DNA of 64,000 nt from Trichaptum fuscoviolaceum (Eukaryota > Basidiomycota > Agaricomycetes > Hymenochaetales > Trichaptaceae), in assembly GCA_910574455.1 (NCBI GenBank), contig CAJSYZ010000002.1:3559671-3623670 (forward strand), given 5' to 3'. A program made the translations under genes and the position numbers. A model generated the notes under the pieces. That model saw nothing but the letters and a program-made list of their open reading frames with translations. It did no database searches and was not told the DNA's origin. Positions 58,397-64,000 of this stretch are shown piece after piece. Positions within the stretch are counted from its first letter, which is position 1; each line of letters starts with the position of its first letter.

Positions 58397-58816
58397 TCAC
58401 GGCGGGAAACCGATTAGAGTCGACAACATCTCAACAGCTTGTACTGAATGACGTTGAAATTCGTCCGCAGCCAGTGCGTCATCGCCCCACACCCAATTCC
58501 GGCCGGCAAATGGGCATCGCTGATCGTTGTTTCGGCGCGGAAAGTTCGCATCAGACATCTGGACACGATGCACGTCTGTCGGCTCATTGTCCTCCCAACC
58601 TAGTACTTCGACAAGGTCATGAGGGGGCGGCTTCAGTGATTCCAGGGTGCATGCTGCTATACAACGTATAGAGGTCGGGTATAGCAAGGTCGCTGGATGC
58701 TGGGCAGGGCTCAACATACAATTCAATGTAGCATACTGTTGGTTGATAAGAAGTAATGCAAGCCATTGAGTCTGTGCTGGAGATAGCGGCTTGTTTGATT
58801 TGGCGTCAAGGAACAT
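58397..58816 (-). CDS. Weak candidate ORF, 139 residues, unknown
   Basis: An uninterrupted reading frame from MFLDAKSNKPLSPAQTQWLA to a LSTLIGFPP end. Composition is protein-like but no domain, targeting signal or family is recognised, and a frame of this length can occur by chance in this base composition. Confidence 0.18.
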   Translation of the reverse strand: MFLDAKSNKPLSPAQTQWLALLLINQQYATLNCMLSPAQHPATLLYPTSIRCIAACTLESLKPPPHDLVEVLGWEDNEPTDVHRVQMSDANFPRRNNDQRCPFAGRNWVWGDDALAADEFQRHSVQAVEMLSTLIGFPP

Positions 58817-59390
58817 CTATGTGTGGCGACGACAAGCCGCGCACGGCAGAAGGATCGCGTGGGATGGTCAGACGATAGGGTGGTATGATGGATTCATTGC
58901 ACGATGCAAGGATGTGCGTCATTGAATGAGCGAATAGAGCGTGAATCTAGCAAGAAGACAATCCGACAAAGAGGATGCATATAAACATTGATAGAGCTGT
59001 TGGGTGTATGGATACAAAGCGCCACAGGACGGTGCAGTCGGGCCCGCAGCGTCGGTGGTGCTCAACGCGTGGAGGGGCGGACGTTGGAAACGAAGGCGGG
59101 AAGGAAGGCGTCGGGGGTCGGGGCGGGCGAGTGACATCATCACGGCAAGCGCCGCAATGTGGGCTCGTAGACTAGGCCAGAAGGAGAACAATCTGGACCC
59201 TGAGTGCAGGGACCCCCATTTGCAAATTTATTTCTGACAAGATCGAAGCATCTTCCTGATATAGAACTGAAATAGACGAGCAGGCCACCGTACCGACTGC
59301 CGGGCCCGCGTCCGATCCGACACCGATTCGCCATTCAGTCTGCGTTGCGCCCCAAAGCGTCTCTTCCTTGCTCGTCGCCAAACCCCCGTT

Positions 59391-59410
59391 CGTCGTCGTC
59401 GTCGTCGTCC
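59391..59410. repeat. (CGT)n microsatellite
   Basis: About six consecutive cgt units followed by near-repeats (ccgtcgctg). Outside any supported coding region. Confidence 0.75.
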
Positions 59411-59901
59411 GTCGCTGCTTCTCTTCCCGCCCGTTGCGGATGCCCAGCAGCCTTAGCGGGCGCAGATGGAGTGGGCCACGCACGACGAGGTGCCATCGCG
59501 CGCCACGGGCCCGCATTACGAATTTGGAGGGCTGCACTGGTGCACCGCATTGCTCCATCGGCCTCTGGAATGGTCTCGAGGTGGTGAGACAGAGTCAGGG
59601 CGAGGCTCGAATAGAGAAGGGAAGAGAAGGGAAGATAAGATGGGACTAGTCATGCAATTTGGAAAGTGTAATAAATTAGAAATTGTATTACGATTCGGTT
59701 CGGTTTTCCGTATTATCTGTATTCACACGTTTGAATGATAAGTAGCACTCCACGCTCCCTTCCCCTTCTCCTTCCCGAATTTCTCTGCCCTCCCATCCTC
59801 CTCCTACCTCCCTCTTGCCGCTGCTCGTCCTCCGTCGCCCGCGATTGTCAACTCCTGCATCGCCGCCGACGCACAAGAGCGTACTCTAGGCATTAATCAA
59901 C

Positions 59902-59988
59902 GTATGTCTCACTTTCTTCTGACGTCTGTATGCGCGTAATCCGTCAGACACATTTGCTCATCAACCTTTTCTTTGTTTCATTTTTCAG
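59902..59988 (+). other. Probable 5' UTR intron of the CBM21 gene
   Basis: GTATGT donor at 59902, polypyrimidine tract and TTTTTCAG acceptor ending at 59988, inside a C/T-rich leader just upstream of the ATG at 60061. Typical form of a fungal leader intron; not proven. Confidence 0.5.
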
Positions 59989-60060
59989 CACCCGTCTTTT
60001 CATTCTTTTCCTATCTCCTCGACATCCTCTTCGTCGCCTTACGCGTCGACGACGGCTACG

Positions 60061-62118
60061 ATGCCCTACGCGACTCCGTTGGATCACCATGACCCTGATA
60101 TCCCGCCTCTGAAGCTGCGCAGGCACAGGCGTTCGCGCTCTGCCAGTGCAGCAAACTTTACTGACGAACGCGGGCCTGGCGCCTTCGCCCCAATCTCAAA
60201 GGTGCCCCGACACAAGTCGCCCATAGGCACTCGAGCGATCTTCCACTTCAGCCAGGACGAGAGCGACTCTTCGGATGAGACGAGTCTGCCTGCATCTATG
60301 AATGCGCTGGGGCTCACAGTGGACACGAAGAACGTTCCGTCTAATTTCCCCTCAGATCCATTAGTAAGGACGAAGGAGCAGTCCACTTTGCCATTCCCCT
60401 CAAGAGGTTCACCAGGAAGCTCGCCACTCCCGCCACCGTCCCCGTCCCCGTCTAGCGCTTCCATCCCCAGAACGCCCTCGACACCCATCATTCTTTCCAA
60501 TGGCAAGCCGCTCAAACCATCTCTCAAGTCATCGCAGTCGTCGCCGAATGTTGTTGGTCTGCGTTTGCACCAGCGCGCTCAATCAGAGCCCGCAACCCCT
60601 GCTGGGGGGATTGTGAAGAACGTGCACTTCGCTGGGGAAGAGTCTCTAAGGTCTGTTCGTGTCTTTAGCTCGTCAGGCAAGCCGGTCAGTGTTTCGAAGA
60701 CGGGTCAGTCCGCGGACGAGACGGAGACGGAGACGGAGTACGATTCGTCGAGCGTCCCGAACGAGCCGTCGAGCTACCCCTTCCCGAACATGGTTTCGAG
60801 CACGAGCAGCGACGCCGAGCCGATTTTCGAGCTCGACACCATCAAATCGTCCCCAGTGCCCAGTCCCGACCCGCCGCGATACGTAAACGTGCATTTTGAG
60901 ACCGCATTGATCCCCAAGTCGCGTCCGCCTATGTTGCGCGGATCAATCCTCGTTCGCAATATCGCATTCACCAAGGACGTCGCTGTCCGCTTTACGTTGG
61001 ACGATTGGCAGACTACTTCGGAAGTGATATGCAAGCACGTCGTCTCGCTTCCCTCCCTCCCACCGCCGTTCCCCACGCCGAGCACTCCCGGCGACCGCGC
61101 CGCATCTCATTCGACGGGTGGACAAAGCGACATGTGGGATCGGTTTAGCTTTGCGATCAATCTGGAGGACTTTGAGCGGAGGCTGCAGGACAAGACGCTT
61201 TGGCTAGTGGTGCGGTATACCGTTCCGGGTTCAGGTGAATGGTGGGACAACAACAACGGTATGAACTACCGCATCAATTTCAAGAAGTCGGAAGGCAATG
61301 GTGCCAAGGAAGCGAACACGAAGGTGGATGCGGGTATCCGTAGTCCGGTGGTGGGGAACAGCCAGCAGCGCACTTTCAGTGCGCCGTCGACTCTCAAGGG
61401 GACTCCGACAACGGAAGCTGCACAAGCGGCTGCGCATGGTACGCATGTGCCATTGCCGAGGATCACTCTCCCGACTGCTAACGCGCGCGCACATCGGCCG
61501 AGCATGCCTGCGCGACCGTCCCCGCCCATCCGTCACAACTCCTCCCCGCAGCCGCTCACGCTCGCGTCCATGCAGCGTTCACAGTCAGCCCCACAAGCCT
61601 ATCAATCTGTGCCCACAAAGCTCAGCCTACTCAACTATGCTGCGCCTTCCTCGCGGACGTCCTCAAACGCGAGCACACCGCGCAGCCACACCATCACGTT
61701 CCCGTCTGAATCAAAGAATACGGTGAGCAGTCTCATTGGTGGCATGCCAGCTACTGCACCAGGGTATGACTACACCTGGCCGCCGTCTACGAGCTCTTCA
61801 TCGCAATCGATTTCCAACTCGTCCCCGCCTCCCTCATATTCTATGCTACCCCAACCGTCGGAGTCAGAGAAACAACACATGAAGGACATAGCATCGTCCT
61901 CGTCCCTTCCAACTGATCAGTCTTACGCAGCACTTTTGAAACAGTGGTGCTTCGTTCAATCGCCCACTCCCTCTCCATCGCAGGAAACGCCTTTGCCAAC
62001 ACCTACACCCAACCGTCAAATGCCGGCGTGGCGCGGAATCGGCATGGGCATGGATAACTTCAATGGTCTCTATGGTGGCAATATGCGGAGCGACAGTCCT
62101 ATGCTGGCGAGCATGTAA
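60061..62118 (+). CDS. CBM21 protein, probable PP1 glycogen-targeting subunit (Gac1-like)
   Basis: Proteins of this type bring protein phosphatase 1 to glycogen to activate glycogen synthase. One exon, 685 residues. An N-terminal disordered part contains a basic KLRRHRRSRSASAANF and a stretch LKPSLKSSQSSPNVVG followed by GGIVKNVHFAGEE; VHF fits the PP1-docking RVxF pattern with a relaxed first residue and matches the position seen in Gac1/PPP1R3 proteins. The CBM21 domain spans about residues 275-415: YVNVHFETALIPKSRPP, LRGSILVRNIAFTKDVAVRF, TLDDWQTTSEV, WDRFSFAINLEDF, LWLVVRYTVPGSGEWWDNNN and MNYRINF, including the aromatic residues that bind glucan. The rest is Ser/Pro-rich with a short conserved-looking end (SYAALLKQWCFVQSPTP). 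Gene symbol withheld since orthology is not shown. Confidence 0.88.
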   Translation: MPYATPLDHHDPDIPPLKLRRHRRSRSASAANFTDERGPGAFAPISKVPRHKSPIGTRAIFHFSQDESDSSDETSLPASMNALGLTVDTKNVPSNFPSDPLVRTKEQSTLPFPSRGSPGSSPLPPPSPSPSSASIPRTPSTPIILSNGKPLKPSLKSSQSSPNVVGLRLHQRAQSEPATPAGGIVKNVHFAGEESLRSVRVFSSSGKPVSVSKTGQSADETETETEYDSSSVPNEPSSYPFPNMVSSTSSDAEPIFELDTIKSSPVPSPDPPRYVNVHFETALIPKSRPPMLRGSILVRNIAFTKDVAVRFTLDDWQTTSEVICKHVVSLPSLPPPFPTPSTPGDRAASHSTGGQSDMWDRFSFAINLEDFERRLQDKTLWLVVRYTVPGSGEWWDNNNGMNYRINFKKSEGNGAKEANTKVDAGIRSPVVGNSQQRTFSAPSTLKGTPTTEAAQAAAHGTHVPLPRITLPTANARAHRPSMPARPSPPIRHNSSPQPLTLASMQRSQSAPQAYQSVPTKLSLLNYAAPSSRTSSNASTPRSHTITFPSESKNTVSSLIGGMPATAPGYDYTWPPSTSSSSQSISNSSPPPSYSMLPQPSESEKQHMKDIASSSSLPTDQSYAALLKQWCFVQSPTPSPSQETPLPTPTPNRQMPAWRGIGMGMDNFNGLYGGNMRSDSPMLASM

Positions 62119-64000
62119 ACGCAGAATTTTCTGTCTTGGCGAGTTGGAATTGATCGGCGTGCAGTCGGTGAGCGCAGCTTAACTTTTGAAAATGAAAGAA
62201 AATGCTTATCAAATATTTTTTTCAAAGTCCCAAGCAAAGACGCCGCGTGCCTTTGGAATTCAGACTCGCTTGTCCGCCGGGAATAATGAATGAAACATGA
62301 TTGCATATTTACGATTCGACTTCTTATGCTACGACCGATTATGACCCAAACCAATTACCCATCTTCCCCCTTCCCCCCACCTCCCATTCATTAATCAAAA
62401 AATCGGAAGCAGCATATCGCATATTTATTTTGTTCTGACCTTTCCACACGCAACAGTTTCACCCCTCCTCTTTCTCCCCATATATCCCGGTCCACTTCTT
62501 CATTGCTCGTTTCTCTCACCGCAACCACGTTAACGGAAGCAGCGCTGATGCATTTACCCCCTTTGATTCCCATTCACCCATTGACTCCCAAAAAAAATCG
62601 GTACCCCAGTCGTCTGCATACACGATCGGTACACTTGGGTCCCACACGCAACATCTACTCGACATCCTCACCCCCTCAATCGCAACTTCTTTCCTGATCC
62701 TGACATCGTCAGAAATTAGAGACTTCGTTCCTTAATTGGATTGAATCACACCCATATCAAACTTTCTCCGCCTTTTACTATCTCTACTGCTCTCCCAGAC
62801 CATCAGTTTTCTGGTTGTTCGATGTAATCTCGGTCTACCGTTGCCTTTTTTATATCTTTTTTGTCTTTTCCCTTTCCATTGTGTCTTGTTCCTCGCAATA
62901 CTTCGTCTGTTCTTGTTCATTGCACACAAATATGGTTTCTCTCCGTCATTTCCTTCACGTCATTCCTCTCATCCGAGTTGAGAGCATGGACTTATTAACA
63001 ACTTTTGGAGAAGAGGAGGGCCGCTCGCTTTCACATAGTAATAGCCTCAATGTACTACCACACTTTTCCTTATCCATCGATTTCCTCGTCTCAGCCTCTA
63101 ACGTATGCTTGTTTATGGACGCTGTTTGAGCAATTCCTAGATTCCTTCACGAATGCACATAAACAACCTTATCCTCTTACATTTATTTATTCGTACACGA
63201 GATTTCATGATTCGTCATCATATAGTACATCGTATGATTCTATACCTAGACACTTGAATAGAATAATGGACTGATGCTGGTCTTTTGGTCGGAAGCCGTA
63301 TTTGCCCGTGTCCTTCGAAACTGAATCAGAAAGTATGCTTCGAGGAAAACACCTTCCGACCTTCTCCTTCAGGCCCGAAGTGGTTTCAAACCACGTATTC
63401 CATCCATCGATAACTTCAACTGTGTGGTTCTGCACTGCCAGCTAATACTCGCTTGCGATGACCTGTCCAAGATGAAGGTAATGCTGATCAACATGTATAG
63501 ATTGTCGCGCCTGTCCCCAGAAGCACGGCGCGCGGCCACGGTATCGATATCGACGCCTTCGAAGATATAGGTCCGTAGCCCGTCTGTAGAAAGGAACTGC
63601 ATTCAGTTGCCGTTCGGATGTGAACGGAGGCAGGTCCCTACGTACACAGTGTATTCATTCCAGAGAATCGCTCCAGAGGCCTTGTTGTGCATGGCTTCTG
63701 GCAGGTACGGGGGTGTTTGATCGGTCCCTTATATGCGAACTGTATAGCGAAGCCAGAGAGAACGCACTAGTAGGCTGCCGACAATATTGTGCGATGAACG
63801 CAAGAAGACCCCCCGCTGCCTCGTGCCGCGTTCTCCGAGCAACGCAGCCAGCATATGTGCTGCCAGTTCAGATTGTTGATTCAGCAGAAAGCTTCTCATC
63901 AGCAGTGGCAGACAGTTACGGAAATTCCCCGAGATCTTGAGATGCAGATTGTTCAGTATGTTCAACTTGAATCCAGTTTCGCGACGCGAGCCTGCCAGTG
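62119..64000. other. Right flank, no gene identified
   Basis: 62119-63300 is C/T-rich with homopolymer runs and has no supported ORF; part is the CBM21-gene 3' UTR. 63300-64000 shows coding-like pieces on the minus strand: ASGAILWNEYTVY (about 63630-63670), followed after a possible intron by TYIFEGVDIDTVAARRASGD and DNLYMLISITFIL. An open frame also runs in from the right edge (minus, to 63729). They may be exons of a gene that continues beyond the window, or a decayed gene; I cannot assign it. Confidence 0.35.

Larger units (their letters stand above)
52821..60060. other. 7.2 kb region without a supportable gene
   Basis: Long gap between the deacetylase and the CBM21 gene. It holds the deacetylase 3' UTR, short tandem repeats (separate entries), a few weak ORFs (separate entries) and, near 59750-60060, a C/T-rich leader with a likely 5' UTR intron. 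No family resemblance is seen elsewhere. It may contain a large promoter, long non-coding RNA or genes specific to this lineage. Confidence 0.5.

Noticed and set aside
62815..63129. 104-residue plus-strand frame after the CBM21 gene
   Set aside because: It is C/T-rich with translated homopolymer-like runs (FYIFFVFSLSIVS) and looks like untranslated or intergenic sequence.
63630..63670. PARP catalytic domain suggested by NEYTVY
   Set aside because: The surrounding sequence on both sides lacks the other PARP motifs, so the resemblance is one short block only.
1..64000. CRISPR arrays, prophage or bacterial operons
   Set aside because: No regularly spaced repeats or Shine-Dalgarno-led gene strings; spliceosomal introns throughout show a eukaryotic nuclear genome.

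Overview
The window reads as nuclear DNA of a filamentous basidiomycete, most likely an agaricomycete of the Polyporales. Genes are compact and carry many introns of about 40-70 bases with GT...AG ends. The aspartic protease closely resembles the polyporopepsin type. The gene set (RNase T2, CE4 chitin deacetylase, myosin-I with SH3, UCS chaperone, Trm5, Scn1) is typical fungal core content. I see no bacterial, viral or plasmid features, no CRISPR array and no recognisable tRNA or rRNA gene. Placement below Agaricomycetes is inference.

Layout. 1-13.9 kb is gene-dense: TRM5 (minus, cut by the left edge), an Scn1/TatD metallohydrolase, a BTB protein, a MARVEL-like four-helix membrane protein, a membrane-anchored LysM protein, the U1A/U2B'' spliceosomal protein, a D-amino-acid oxidase, an unknown small protein, and an RNF126-type RING E3. 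13.9-16.6 kb is AT-rich and gene-free, with an inverted repeat that may mark a small decayed transposon. An ARMT1-like DUF89 phosphatase follows (16.6-18.7 kb). 18.7-24.2 kb is a 5.6 kb desert with only faint coding-like debris. 24.2-52.8 kb is dense again: aspartic protease, a large ABCC transporter divergent from an MSC7-like aldehyde dehydrogenase, RNase T2, an ACT-domain (CASTOR/GATS-like) protein, an oxaloacetate-type mitochondrial carrier, a UCS myosin chaperone, myosin-I, a Ser-rich coiled-coil protein and a chitin deacetylase. 52.8-60.06 kb is a second long desert ahead of an intronless CBM21 protein that probably targets protein phosphatase 1 to glycogen. 62.1-64 kb has no gene I can name.

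How the genes relate. Most neighbours are functionally independent, as usual in fungi. Two pairs stand out. The UCS chaperone (40.6-42.7 kb) sits directly upstream, on the same strand, of myosin-I (43.0-47.7 kb), a likely client. The ABCC exporter and the aldehyde dehydrogenase share a 234-base divergent promoter and could form a detoxification pair (inference). Secreted or wall-related products (LysM protein, protease, RNase T2, chitin deacetylase) are scattered rather than clustered. Two secreted-enzyme genes, the protease and RNase T2, have clear TATA-like boxes about 75-80 bases before the ATG. No obviously new multi-gene defence or biosynthetic system is visible. The most unusual features are gene-structure oddities (an ATG-only first exon, a 16-base microexon) and the two long deserts. 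Exon borders were read by eye from splice signals and family conservation.
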